A stretch of 64,000 nt of DNA from Sphingobacteriaceae bacterium (lineage in GTDB: Bacteria > Bacteroidota > Bacteroidia > Sphingobacteriales > Sphingobacteriaceae). This document shows positions 45,298 to 54,125 of this stretch, piece by piece. The first letter of the stretch is position 1. Each line of letters opens with the position of its first letter. The notes below the pieces were generated by a model, which saw only the letters and a list, made by a program, of their open reading frames with translations, searched no databases and was not told the DNA's origin. The DNA lies in assembly GCA_017745075.1 (NCBI GenBank), contig JAGIAD010000014.1:1-64000 (forward strand), given 5' to 3'. Position numbers and translations under genes: made by a program.

Positions 45298-46800
45298 TTA
45301 CCAGCTTCCCCCTGTACCACCGCCACTGCTGCTGCCTCCACCCCAGCTGCTGCTTGATGATGAAGAGGAGGAACTGCTGCTACCGCCTGACGAAGAGGAT
45401 GAAGAACTGGATTCGACCAGCATAGGCAAGATAATCCATTTAACAAAATCTGTTTTTTTACAAAAACTACATTCGTTAATTACTTTCGCCTGGCCACTAT
45501 GGCTATAAGTTGCTGCCCTGGTGGTTACCTGTTTGTGGAGTTTGAAGGTTCTGAAATAACAATCCGGACATTCCGTATACTGGTTATAGGCTTCGGCAGG
45601 CCATTGTTTAACCAGGTGTTCTTTATGATCGGTGCTTTCCCATATATCATAATCGTAGGCCTGTAATACTTCTTCTTTTCTTTGTCCCTTGGTTAAAAAA
45701 GGACTGCCATCCACATTGATATCCCGGTCTATCCTAACCATTTCATTGTTTTTGCTGTCCATTACCGGTTTAAAACGGTCATTGTTTTTATTCTTTTTAA
45801 ACAGGTAAGCAATAAAGCTGATCAAAATTAGAGGAGAAAAGATCACGAGCCAAAAGTTCTTTTTGTTGAAACTGCTTACCGAGGTAAAAAAGTTTTTGTC
45901 ATCATTGTGGGCCTGCCTTAATGAAGCAATATAGAAGAGGTACCTGAAATAAAGTGCAATAGCAAGAACGGCATATAAAATTACAGGTACATGTTGCCAA
46001 CCGAAATGATCAAAAAGCCCGAAACCTCCGAAAAAGATAAATGCAAAAACAGAGATAATAAAAACTAAAATCACACCCACGCATCCCTTTGTAATGGCTC
46101 GCTCGCCCGGATTTTTACCCGTAAAGGCCTTGAAAGGTATGTTTTTTCCTTGCCGGTTAACCAGCTTGAATACCCCGAAAAATGCGAGTATAATAACCGC
46201 CGTGGGCAGCCAAAAACTTTCTGCAAGGCTGTTGCTGCTGTCTTTTTGGGTAAATAACTGGTTCAGTTCAGCTTTGTTGTTGGGGTTTAAAATCAGTTCG
46301 CCAAGGGCATTGATGGTATTGATGATGCCGGTAGCAAAATCATTTTTTCTAAAGGCAGGTAAGAGCTGCTGCTCGGCAATATGTTTAAGTTTAACATCGG
46401 GCAGTACGCCTTCAGCTCCCGTACCTGTAATAAACCTGTATTTACGGCGCTCTTTTGATATAAACAGAAGCAGACCATTATTGCTGCTTTTTTGCCCAAT
46501 TCCCCAGGTATTGAACAGTTCATAAGCAAAATCAAAGTCCTCCTTATCGTGATCAAAATCATTTACCACTACTACAGCTACCTGGACGTTGGTTTTACGC
46601 TCAAAGTCTGCTATGGTGGTATTGAGTTCAGCTACTGCACTGCTTCCGAGAATTTCGTCGGGATCACTTACATAACCCCCTCCGTTTTTTTTAGGGTCAG
46701 GAATCTCCTTTACCAGGTAAGCCTTTTGTGCTACGGCGAAATTTGTAACGAAAATCAGCAGAAATAAGCTAAACGCTTTAAACAGATGAAATTTGAGCAT
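45298..46800 (-). CDS. TPM-domain membrane protein with zinc-ribbon-like cysteines and Ser/Gly tail
   Basis: A 500-aa protein. Signal peptide to about 24, TPM domain (YgcG-like, once called TPM_phosphatase) at about 30-170 with NTTIADFERKTNVQVAVVVV and YRFITGTGAEGVLPD, then three or more membrane helices (about 195-330). The C-terminal soluble part has two Cys pairs (CPDC and CSFC), like a zinc ribbon. The last 37 residues are almost all Ser and Gly, ending GGSW. TPM proteins are linked to envelope and photosystem repair in other groups; the role here is unknown. Confidence 0.82.
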   Translation of the reverse strand: MLKFHLFKAFSLFLLIFVTNFAVAQKAYLVKEIPDPKKNGGGYVSDPDEILGSSAVAELNTTIADFERKTNVQVAVVVVNDFDHDKEDFDFAYELFNTWGIGQKSSNNGLLLFISKERRKYRFITGTGAEGVLPDVKLKHIAEQQLLPAFRKNDFATGIINTINALGELILNPNNKAELNQLFTQKDSSNSLAESFWLPTAVIILAFFGVFKLVNRQGKNIPFKAFTGKNPGERAITKGCVGVILVFIISVFAFIFFGGFGLFDHFGWQHVPVILYAVLAIALYFRYLFYIASLRQAHNDDKNFFTSVSSFNKKNFWLVIFSPLILISFIAYLFKKNKNNDRFKPVMDSKNNEMVRIDRDINVDGSPFLTKGQRKEEVLQAYDYDIWESTDHKEHLVKQWPAEAYNQYTECPDCYFRTFKLHKQVTTRAATYSHSGQAKVINECSFCKKTDFVKWIILPMLVESSSSSSSSGGSSSSSSSSSSSSWGGGSSSGGGTGGSW

Positions 46801-46853
46801 TATAAATCAGGTATGTTTACAGCGTCACTCAACAACTTAAGTGCCAGTTTAAT

Positions 46854-47684
46854 TTACTCTTTCAATATTTTAGCCAGTATTTTATCCAATTTTGACCTGT
46901 CTTTCATATAAGGTTCTAAATCAAACAATTTGACAGTTTTAAATTCGATAGGGTGGCTTTCGCTCTGTAAGGAGATATAACCCGAAGTAAGGGGTTTGCC
47001 GTCTATTTTAACTTTCGGATCAAAGTTGGAAACGTTGCCGCCGCCGATCTGAGGTTTGGTATATTCGAGTACAACTTCGCCGGCAATAATGTGTTTTACA
47101 ACTGAATCGCGCAGTACCAGGAATTCTGCCGTTACCCATTGGTCGCCTGCATAGGTTTTCGATTTCGAGTCGAGGCAGTGCGGGGTAAATAATTTACCAT
47201 TATAGTTAATCAGTGTTCCCGGCGTACATACATTGCTGGTGTGGCGTTCATGTACGCCATCTCCACCTAAAATCTGGCCCTCAATTGAGATGGGGAAGTC
47301 CTGGTTTTTTAGCATCGTTGCCGGATCCTGGCAGTGTAACATGGCCCCGCTATTGCGCGTTGCCCAGCCTTCGCCACCTTTGGCCTGCTCACCTACAAAA
47401 CGATAAGTTACTTTTAAAAGGTAAGCCGAAAAGGGTTTTTTATAGAAAATATGTCCGTATTGTTGGTCAAATTCCTGGTAGCCATCATAACTAACCTTCA
47501 TTAATCCGTTTTCTACACGGAAAGTATTGGCATAATTCTCTTTGTACTCGTGCTTGGCAATTTTAATGTTCCAATCTTTTAAATCTTTCCCATTAAACAG
47601 GTCAATCCAGCCTTTTTGGGCATTTGCATTTAAAATAAAGAAGGATAAAAATAATACGGTAAGGTTAATTGATTTTAGTTTCAT
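46854..47684 (-). CDS. DUF1080 (3-keto-disaccharide hydrolase-like) exported protein
   Basis: A 276-aa secreted protein: signal peptide to about 22 (NANAQ), then a concanavalin-like fold with the family start GWIDLFNGKDLKDWNIKI, GNSGAMLHCQDP-like NSGAMLHCQDPATM, and the ending SGYISLQSESHPIEFKTVKL. Some members hydrolyse 3-keto-glycosides. It is alone on its transcript, as far as can be seen, between the TPM gene and cmk. Confidence 0.88.
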   Translation of the reverse strand: MKLKSINLTVLFLSFFILNANAQKGWIDLFNGKDLKDWNIKIAKHEYKENYANTFRVENGLMKVSYDGYQEFDQQYGHIFYKKPFSAYLLKVTYRFVGEQAKGGEGWATRNSGAMLHCQDPATMLKNQDFPISIEGQILGGDGVHERHTSNVCTPGTLINYNGKLFTPHCLDSKSKTYAGDQWVTAEFLVLRDSVVKHIIAGEVVLEYTKPQIGGGNVSNFDPKVKIDGKPLTSGYISLQSESHPIEFKTVKLFDLEPYMKDRSKLDKILAKILKE

Positions 47685-47814
47685 AGCAACATTTGGGTTC
47701 TGTGCTAAAAATATGAATTTTTCTCCAATTGTGAACGGATTAATGGATCAATCATTAAATAACTGACCTGGCCAAATGATATATAGATTAATACTGGCTT
47801 TTTCTATACTACCC

Positions 47815-47908
47815 CATTAACTAATGGCCAATGAACTAATGACCAATTACCAATGAACCAATGACCAATGAACAAATGGCCAATGAACCAGTGAACTAAT
47901 GAACCAAA
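47815..47908. repeat. ATGAACCAATGACC minisatellite array
   Basis: About nine irregular units of 7-8 bases built on AATGAACC and AATGACC words (e.g. CCAATGACCAATGAACAAAT). It runs into the 3' end of cmk and supplies its last codons and stop. Similar arrays: 37180-37211 (reversed) and 60576-60632. Confidence 0.7.
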
Positions 47909-48576
47909 AAAGAATTAACCTTTTCTAGTGCAAAATCCAGTTGTTCTTGCTGCGTAAGATCGGTATTGTCTAAAATAATGGCATCATCGGCCCTAACCAG
48001 CGGACTTTCCTTACGGGTAGTATCGGCATAATCGCGGTGGGCAAGATTTTCGAAAACCTCTTCTAAAGTGGTGGTATTGTTGCCTTTGCTTTCGAGCTCC
48101 TTAAACCTGCGCTCGGCCCTGATTTTCGGATCGGCGGTCATGAAAAATTTAACCGGGGCATCGGGAAAAACAGTGGTTCCGATATCACGGCCATCCATTA
48201 CAATGTTTTTTGATTTACCCATGCGCTGTTGCTGTTTAACCATTTCGTGGCGAACAAGTTTATGTGCCGAAACTTCACTTACATTTTCGGAAACAGGCAT
48301 CAAACGGATCTCGTCTGATACTTCTTCGCCATTGAGGGTAATATGCGATTCGTAATCGCGCGAATGGAAATTGAGTTCGATGTGCTGTAAAGCGTCAGCA
48401 ACCTGGGCATCATCGCCAACATTGATGTTATTTCTCAGGAAATATAGCGTAACGGCGCGGTACATTGCACCGCTGTCTATATAAATGAAACCTAATTTTT
48501 TAGCCAGTGCCTTTGCTAATGTACTTTTTCCACAAGATGAATAGCCATCTATTGCTATTACCAGGTTTTTCTTCAT
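47896..48576 (-). CDS. cmk: cytidylate kinase
   Basis: Phosphorylates CMP and dCMP. The P-loop is IDGYSSCGKSTLAKAL at about 9-24; IDSGAMYRAVTLYFL and GRDIGTTVFPDAPVKFF are diagnostic. 226 aa is normal. A -7 box lies 18 bases before the start, and the start faces the divergent arfB 104 bases away. The last residues (LVH and stop) are encoded inside a minisatellite array, so its C-terminus may vary between strains. Confidence 0.96.
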   Translation of the reverse strand: MKKNLVIAIDGYSSCGKSTLAKALAKKLGFIYIDSGAMYRAVTLYFLRNNINVGDDAQVADALQHIELNFHSRDYESHITLNGEEVSDEIRLMPVSENVSEVSAHKLVRHEMVKQQQRMGKSKNIVMDGRDIGTTVFPDAPVKFFMTADPKIRAERRFKELESKGNNTTTLEEVFENLAHRDYADTTRKESPLVRADDAIILDNTDLTQQEQLDFALEKVNSFLVH

Positions 48577-48593
48577 CGTAGCGCAAAGGTAAA

Positions 48594-48601
48594 AAATAGA
48601 A
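48594..48601 (-). promoter_or_regulatory. -7 promoter box of cmk
   Basis: TACCTTTG on the minus strand, 17 bases before the ATG. Confidence 0.5.
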
Positions 48602-48668
48602 ACAGAATGCTGAATTTTTTTAGGGGTATAAAGTTAGATTCTAAACAAGATAATTATTTTCAAATACT

Positions 48669-48676
48669 TACTTTTG
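48669..48676 (+). promoter_or_regulatory. -7 promoter box of arfB
   Basis: TACTTTTG only 4 bases before the ATG, so the transcript would be leaderless or start within the first codon. Confidence 0.4.
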
Positions 48677-48680
48677 AAAC

Positions 48681-49088
48681 ATGTTGCCTACAAGAGAAGA
48701 AATTTTACGGTCTGTTACTTTCAAAACTTCCAGAAGCGGGGGTAAAGGCGGACAAAATGTAAATAAAGTTTCGAGCAAGGTTGAGCTTATTTACGATCTC
48801 GAAACGACCGTTTCTTTTACCGAAGATGAAAAAACACTGCTAAGAAGCAGATTAGAAAACCGTTTGGATGCAGAGGGTTTATTACATATTGTTTCGCAGG
48901 AAGACAGGAGTCAGCTTTTAAATAAAGAGAAAACCATTGTAAAACTGATCAATTTATTAAAAAGATCGCTTGTTGTACAGAAAAAACGAAAACCGACCAA
49001 AGTTCCTAAAGCAGTAATTGAAAAAAGATTAAAAAACAAGGCCTCCACGGCTGAAAAAAAGAAAAACCGGAAAATTATTGATTTCTAG
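48681..49088 (+). CDS. arfB: alternative ribosome-rescue factor ArfB (YaeJ-like)
   Basis: A 135-aa release-factor-like peptidyl-tRNA hydrolase that frees stalled ribosomes. The catalytic GGQ is at 23-25 in SRSGGKGGQNVNKV, and the tail is very basic (KKRKPTKVPKAVIEKRLKNK, then KKKNRK), which enters the mRNA channel in ArfB. It lacks the codon-recognition domain of RF1/RF2, as expected. A promoter box just before the ATG suggests a leaderless message. Confidence 0.93.
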   Translation: MLPTREEILRSVTFKTSRSGGKGGQNVNKVSSKVELIYDLETTVSFTEDEKTLLRSRLENRLDAEGLLHIVSQEDRSQLLNKEKTIVKLINLLKRSLVVQKKRKPTKVPKAVIEKRLKNKASTAEKKKNRKIIDF

Positions 49089-49203
49089 AGTTTTAATAAA
49101 TCAACAATACGATTTTTTTAGTTGTTTTATTTTTTTATTCAAAGATTCTCATTTCATTAAATGATTTGTGTTTTTAAGTGGCACTAAAATTGAGCTCGGT
49201 CCG

Positions 49204-49227
49204 CACACACACACACACACACACACA
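49204..49227 (+). repeat. (CA)12 dinucleotide tract in the leader of the MACPF gene
   Basis: Twelve uninterrupted CA units, ending 11 bases before the ATG. Preceded by a weak promoter-like pair: TTTG at 49165-49168 and TAAAATTG at 49185-49192 (7 of 8 to TAnnTTTG), spaced 16 bases. Such tracts are slippage-prone and could vary in length between cells. Confidence 0.85.
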
Positions 49228-49238
49228 AATTAAACCAA

Positions 49239-50273
49239 ATGAAAAGAACAATTTTAGCCTTAGCCCTTGTGGCTACACTTGCCGCCTGCAAGAAAAAAAA
49301 CGATGAAATTCCAACGCCTGTTCCTGAAGAAAAATTATCGGCTGATATTCCCTTTACCGTTAATGGAGCAACACAGGATGCGAAACCTTTGTACCCTGCA
49401 TCCGATACTTATAACTTCTTAGGCTTCGGGTATGATGTTACTGATAAATTTAATAATCAAACCTCTATCAGGGCAAATGTAGTCGATATTCCTGCTTATG
49501 ATGCCAACCAAAATTATAACGTTGTGCTCATAAGGGGAACTGAATCTTCATGGAGGACTACTCAGGCTGAAAATGCCGTTGATTTATCAATAAAGTTATC
49601 CAATTCATATGATGCAACCAAGGGCTTTAAGCTTTTTGGAAATACCATTGATCAGCTATTCCCGGGAACAGATGCCAATGATAAAAAGTATGTTTACGGT
49701 TACTATTCCTATTACATGATCTGGAAAGTATATAAGTTTTATTACGAACAGCGGGTGAATAATTTTTTAACAGCCGATTTCAAGAAGGATATTACTTTAT
49801 TAAGTGCTCAGCAGCTCGTTGGTAAATATGGAACACATGTTTTAACCAATATAAAGATAGGTTCGAAATTTGATGTTGTTTACCAGGCAGAAGCGCCTCA
49901 GAATGACAGAAGGGGAGCGATTATTATGGAAGGCTTACGTTATACCCTGAAAAGAACGTTTGGCTTGCCTACGGGCTACCTGGATGAACCCATCCTTCGC
50001 AATTTAAATGATAATACTTCGGTCAAAATCTATTATAGCTCAACAGGAGGGGATATTAGCAAAATAAAACCCGAAAATATAAATAACAGGGTCGTTGTAA
50101 ACCTTAACAACTGGGTTGCTTCTACTACTGAAGATAAAGCAACTTTTATAGGTGCTTCTGATAATGGTTTGGTCCAACTGGATAATTTTATAGATGATGC
50201 GGTTAAAAAAGCTGAGGTTAAAGCTTATATTGAACAGTACTTTGCCGATAAAACAGTTAAATTGAAAAATTAG
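49239..50273 (+). CDS. MACPF-domain (perforin-fold) lipoprotein
   Basis: A 344-aa lipoprotein: lipobox TLAAC with Cys17, then KKKNDE, compatible with Bacteroidota surface export. The body matches the membrane-attack-complex/perforin fold. The signature Y-G-T-H-x7-G is at 197-208 (YGTHVLTNIKIG), preceded by a helical stretch (FLTADFKKDITLLSAQQLVG) and followed by the late strand motif with TGGD near residue 270. Bacteroidota MACPF proteins include the BSAP antimicrobial toxins that kill related strains, and others of unknown role. The gene is monocistronic with a (CA)12 leader. A pore-forming or antagonistic role is inferred from the family only. Confidence 0.85.
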   Translation: MKRTILALALVATLAACKKKNDEIPTPVPEEKLSADIPFTVNGATQDAKPLYPASDTYNFLGFGYDVTDKFNNQTSIRANVVDIPAYDANQNYNVVLIRGTESSWRTTQAENAVDLSIKLSNSYDATKGFKLFGNTIDQLFPGTDANDKKYVYGYYSYYMIWKVYKFYYEQRVNNFLTADFKKDITLLSAQQLVGKYGTHVLTNIKIGSKFDVVYQAEAPQNDRRGAIIMEGLRYTLKRTFGLPTGYLDEPILRNLNDNTSVKIYYSSTGGDISKIKPENINNRVVVNLNNWVASTTEDKATFIGASDNGLVQLDNFIDDAVKKAEVKAYIEQYFADKTVKLKN

Positions 50274-50343
50274 CAAAACCAATGAGGTTGTGTCATAAAT
50301 TTTAATTACAAATCGAATTTGTCACGTGTCGAAACGCTATTAA

Positions 50344-50550
50344 AACATTTTAAAAGAGGTCCTTCGACAAGCTACCATTGACAGACCCAATAGAAGAATC
50401 GTCATTTCGACTGAAGCGTAGCGAAATGGAGAAATCTATAGACACAGATTTCTCGACTGCGTTGCACTCCGCTCGAAATGACGACTACTGAGAGGGTTGT
50501 CACGCATATTGATTTTTATACAATAAATTATCCCTCAGGATGACAATTTT
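50344..50550. repeat. dispersed TCATTTCGA-type repeat, copy C
   Basis: The clearest copy: ATTGACAGACCC, CGTCATTTCGACTGAAGCGT, AATGGAGAAATCTATAG, then the return arm CAGATTTCTCGACTGC and CCGCTCGAAATGACG, giving a long hairpin. It continues into AATAAATTATCCCTCAGG and ATGAC as near 32210. It lies between the convergent MACPF and lpxR genes; no gene in 50274-50615. Confidence 0.7.
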
Positions 50551-50615
50551 ATATTTATTTTATGATGCAACCTCTTTTTTAAATTCACCAGGGGATTACC
50601 TCGCTGAGGGCTTTA

Positions 50616-51566
50616 TCAGCCCTTTCCAAACCTGTAATACAAACTCAATCCCCCATAGTTCTGTGCTTTAGCTACACTTTTAACCTCTTTAGTTTTAAAA
50701 ATTACATTAAAATCGGCAGTGAATCTTCTGGAACTGTAATTTAAGCCGAACTGTTGCTCAAAAACGATTGGTTTTACACCAAACGTTACCGGACTATTGT
50801 TGTTAAACATACTGCCCTGAATGGTGGCATCATAGGCAACAAAATTAAGCTGTGGCTTTACGTAAAAGAAAAATTCCGAATTGTTAAGGCTTTTGGTCTT
50901 CGAATTCCCGATTACCGCATTATGGTAAGCACTGTTGAACAATTGATTTAACTTCCCGGCCCTGAACAGTACCGATGCACCCAGCCCCGAAAAAGTGGTG
51001 CCCAGATTGGCATATCCCTGAGCACTGATATCAACAATCGGATCTTCCGGACGGAATAGTAATTTGCTATAATTTGCGGCGAGGTTTACAGCCACTTCAT
51101 TTTTAATCTGGTACTCCCAGCCCGCAGGGGTGTAAAAGCCCACTGTTTTATGTAGAAAACGCTGTGCATCCTGCGCAAGGGAGTTCGGCCCAACAGTTCC
51201 CAGTTCTACACTGGTTTTTAAAACACTTTCATTTTTGTAGAAAACAGAATAAGCACCGCCTGCATACAGGTAACCGGCGAAAGGTCTGTCCTGATCTGCT
51301 TTATTCGGAACCTGCCCCCAATAAGGAGTATACATTTTCTGCCCCGCAGAAATCTCGAAAGTCTTTTTTTCTATTTTATCAGATAGTTTGTCGGTATTGA
51401 GTGCCCTGCGGAAATAAATAAACAAGCCATTAGTGTAATAACGGTCGTTTAAAGTGGCCAGATAAGCATCGTTTTCGGTTTTAAAACCAAATTCGTTTTT
51501 AAAAGATTGGGCAAAACCGGTTGAAACAACCAGACAAAAAAGGATAGTGGATAAAATTGATTTCAT
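50616..51566 (-). CDS. LpxR-like lipid A 3'-O-deacylase (DUF2219)
   Basis: A 316-aa outer-membrane barrel with signal peptide (to about 19, GFAQ). The family signature is seen at the start of the mature part: NEFGFKTENDAYLATLNDRY then YTNGLFIYFRR, with Asn-Asp in ENDAY matching the catalytic Asn-Asp of LpxR and the DRYYTNG motif. It ends LSLYYRFGKG. The frame is open to 51647, but the ATG at 51566 gives a proper signal peptide. That ATG follows directly on the U-tract of the lon terminator. It should remove acyl chains from lipid A in the outer leaflet. Confidence 0.87.
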   Translation of the reverse strand: MKSILSTILFCLVVSTGFAQSFKNEFGFKTENDAYLATLNDRYYTNGLFIYFRRALNTDKLSDKIEKKTFEISAGQKMYTPYWGQVPNKADQDRPFAGYLYAGGAYSVFYKNESVLKTSVELGTVGPNSLAQDAQRFLHKTVGFYTPAGWEYQIKNEVAVNLAANYSKLLFRPEDPIVDISAQGYANLGTTFSGLGASVLFRAGKLNQLFNSAYHNAVIGNSKTKSLNNSEFFFYVKPQLNFVAYDATIQGSMFNNNSPVTFGVKPIVFEQQFGLNYSSRRFTADFNVIFKTKEVKSVAKAQNYGGLSLYYRFGKG

Positions 51567-51592
51567 AAAAAAGTCCCGATAATTACCGGGAC
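51567..51592 (-). terminator. lon terminator touching the lpxR start
   Basis: GTCCCG-loop-CGGGAC stem (51573-51592) and six U (51567-51572), immediately followed by the lpxR ATG at 51566. It ends the lon message and would also hinder reading into lpxR. Confidence 0.75.
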
Positions 51593-51647
51593 TATAAAAG
51601 TATTTATTGTAATTGGATTTTTGACGGTTAATCCAAATTTTTACCAA

Positions 51648-54125
51648 TTAGTTAACAATCGAAGCCGTTTTGATGCTTAAATCCAAAGGTTTTTTAACCT
51701 TGTTCTTTGTTAAGGCCAGATCAATTACCTCACTCATTTCGCTTACATAGTGGAATTTTAAATCTTTAATGTAGCTTTCTTTAATTTCTAAAATATCTTT
51801 ACGGTTGCTTTTGCAAAGGATAATTTCTTTAATATTAGCCCTTTTTGCTGCCAGTATTTTTTCTTTGATTCCGCCAACCGGAAGCACTTTTCCACGTAGG
51901 GTAATTTCACCGGTCATTGCTAAATGCTGCTTTACTTTGCGCTGCGTAAATGCCGAGGTTAATGCCGTAAGCATGGTAATCCCAGCCGATGGACCATCTT
52001 TTGGCGTAGCACCCGCAGGAACATGCACATGAACATCCCAGTTGTCAAATAAAGTATAATCGATACCAAATTCAGCCGCGTGCGCGCGTAAATAAGCCAA
52101 AGCAATTATTGCCGATTCTTTCATTACATCGCCCAGGTTACCGGTTAAGGTCAATTTCCCTTTTCCAGGGCTCAGGCTCGATTCGATAAATAAAATATCG
52201 CCGCCAACGCTCGTCCAGGCTAAACCGGTTACCACGCCAGCAACTTCGTTACCTTCATACAAATCTTTATCAAAAATCGGAGCACCTAATATACGCTCAA
52301 CATCGTCGTTGCTTAAGTTTGCATCATAGGTTTCTTCCATGGCTATTTTTGTGGCTACACCACGTACCAGCGAACCGATTTTTTTCTCAAGACCACGAAC
52401 ACCCGATTCCCTTGTATAATCTTCAATTACTTTTTCGATCAGGGCAGGTTTAAGCGCGATATCTTTGGTCTGTAAGCCATGGTTTTCTTTCTGTTTTGGC
52501 AACAGGTATTTCTTGGCGATCTCGATTTTCTCTTCAATGGTGTATCCGTTTACTTCAATAATCTCCATACGGTCTAACAAAGCAGGCTGTATGGTGCTTA
52601 AAGAGTTTGCGGTTGCAATAAACAGGATGTTAGAAAGGTCATAGTCCATTTCTACATAATGGTCATAGAATGCACTGTTTTGCTCAGGATCCAATACTTC
52701 AAGTAAAGCTGATGACGGATCGCCGCGGTGGTCGGTACCTACCTTATCAATCTCATCCAGAACAAAAACAGGATTATCTGCTCCCGCTTTTTTAATAGAA
52801 GAAATGATACGTCCAGGCATTGCACCAATGTAAGTTTTACGGTGGCCGCGTATTTCTGCTTCATCGCGTATACCCCCTAAAGCCATACGTACATATTTAC
52901 GGCCCAAAGCTTTGGCTATTGATTTACCAAGAGATGTTTTTCCCACTCCCGGAGGACCAACCAAGCATAAAATTGGAGCCTTCATGTCGCGTTTTAATTT
53001 AAGTACAGCCAAATATTCGATAATACGCTGTTTTACTTTTTCTAAACCGAAATGGTCTTTATCCAATATGCGCTGTGCTCTTTTCAGGTCGAAATTATCT
53101 TTCGTAAACTCACTCCAGGGTAAATCCAGAAGCAGTTCAAGATAGTTTAACTGTACCGAATAATCAGGCGCCGCAGGGTTCATCCGGCCCAATTTATCAA
53201 GCTCCTTGTCAAAATGATCTGCAACTGCCTGCGTCCATTTTTTCTTTTTCGCTCTTTCCTGCAGGGCATCAAACTCTAAATCAGCCGAACTGCCACCAAG
53301 TTCTTCCTGGATGGTTTTTAACTGCTGGTTTAAGAAATAATCGCGTTGTTGCTTGTCAAGATCGGTACGCACTTTAGATTGGATCTGGTTTCTCAGCTCC
53401 AGCATCTGTAACTCGACCATCAAAAGCTCCATTACTTTCTGCGCCCTTTCCTGCAGTTTATCCATTTCGAGGATTTTCTGCTTGTCGGCCATTTCGGCAT
53501 TCATGTTTGAAGAAATAAAATTGATCAAAAATGAATTGCTCTCAATGTTTTTAAGGGCAATGCTGGCCTCACTAGGGATATTCGGAGAAAGCTGGATGAT
53601 CTGTGCAGACATCTCACGGATTGAAGCAATCAGTGTTTTGAACTCTTTATCGCCCTTATGTTTCTGTTCTTCAAACTTTTTAACAACGGCCTTAATGTAA
53701 GGTTCGTTCTGCACCTCTTCAATCAGGCTGAAACGTTGTTTACCCTGGATAATTACCGTAGTATTTCCATCTGGCATTTGCAACAGCTTGATGATGTTTG
53801 CAACGGTACCTACAGTATTAAGTTGCTCAAAAGTAGGGTCTTCTATCGAAACGTCCTTTTGGGATACTACTCCGATAATTTTATTTCCCTTGTAGGCTTC
53901 CTTAATTAATTTAATTGATTTATCTCTTCCAACTGTAATGGGAATCACTACGCCTGGAAATAAAACGGTGTTTCGCAAAGGCAATATGGCCAACGTTTCA
54001 GGGGTTTCCTCATTGTTCATTTCATCCTCGTCCTGCTGAGACATAAGGGGAAAAAACTCTGTATCTTCGTTGATGATTGGCATTGCTGATTGGAAATCAA
54101 ATATATCTTGTTTACTCATTATCAC
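51648..54125 (-). CDS. lon: Lon ATP-dependent protease
   Basis: An 825-aa cytoplasmic AAA+ protease degrading damaged and regulatory proteins. N-terminal LAN domain ([20 protein letters not shown]), Walker [14 protein letters not shown], Walker [11 protein letters not shown], and the Ser-Lys dyad S713 in DGPSAGIT and K756 in [11 protein letters not shown] short N-terminal extension precedes the LAN domain. Met1 and Met3 are equal start candidates. The 312 bases upstream to the divergent TPR gene show no clear heat-shock or -7 motif. Confidence 0.97.
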   Translation of the reverse strand: MIMSKQDIFDFQSAMPIINEDTEFFPLMSQQDEDEMNNEETPETLAILPLRNTVLFPGVVIPITVGRDKSIKLIKEAYKGNKIIGVVSQKDVSIEDPTFEQLNTVGTVANIIKLLQMPDGNTTVIIQGKQRFSLIEEVQNEPYIKAVVKKFEEQKHKGDKEFKTLIASIREMSAQIIQLSPNIPSEASIALKNIESNSFLINFISSNMNAEMADKQKILEMDKLQERAQKVMELLMVELQMLELRNQIQSKVRTDLDKQQRDYFLNQQLKTIQEELGGSSADLEFDALQERAKKKKWTQAVADHFDKELDKLGRMNPAAPDYSVQLNYLELLLDLPWSEFTKDNFDLKRAQRILDKDHFGLEKVKQRIIEYLAVLKLKRDMKAPILCLVGPPGVGKTSLGKSIAKALGRKYVRMALGGIRDEAEIRGHRKTYIGAMPGRIISSIKKAGADNPVFVLDEIDKVGTDHRGDPSSALLEVLDPEQNSAFYDHYVEMDYDLSNILFIATANSLSTIQPALLDRMEIIEVNGYTIEEKIEIAKKYLLPKQKENHGLQTKDIALKPALIEKVIEDYTRESGVRGLEKKIGSLVRGVATKIAMEETYDANLSNDDVERILGAPIFDKDLYEGNEVAGVVTGLAWTSVGGDILFIESSLSPGKGKLTLTGNLGDVMKESAIIALAYLRAHAAEFGIDYTLFDNWDVHVHVPAGATPKDGPSAGITMLTALTSAFTQRKVKQHLAMTGEITLRGKVLPVGGIKEKILAAKRANIKEIILCKSNRKDILEIKESYIKDLKFHYVSEMSEVIDLALTKNKVKKPLDLSIKTASIVN

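Noticed and set aside
45197-45508. Proline/leucine-rich frame opposite the TPM gene tail
   Set aside because: It is the complement of the Ser/Gly codons of the TPM tail; low complexity, no start context.
47815-47908. Short regular repeats as a CRISPR array
   Set aside because: Units are 7-8 bases with no spacers of constant length and no cas genes nearby.
51567-51647. 27-codon N-terminal extension of the LpxR-like gene
   Set aside because: It would run through the lon terminator and bury the signal peptide.
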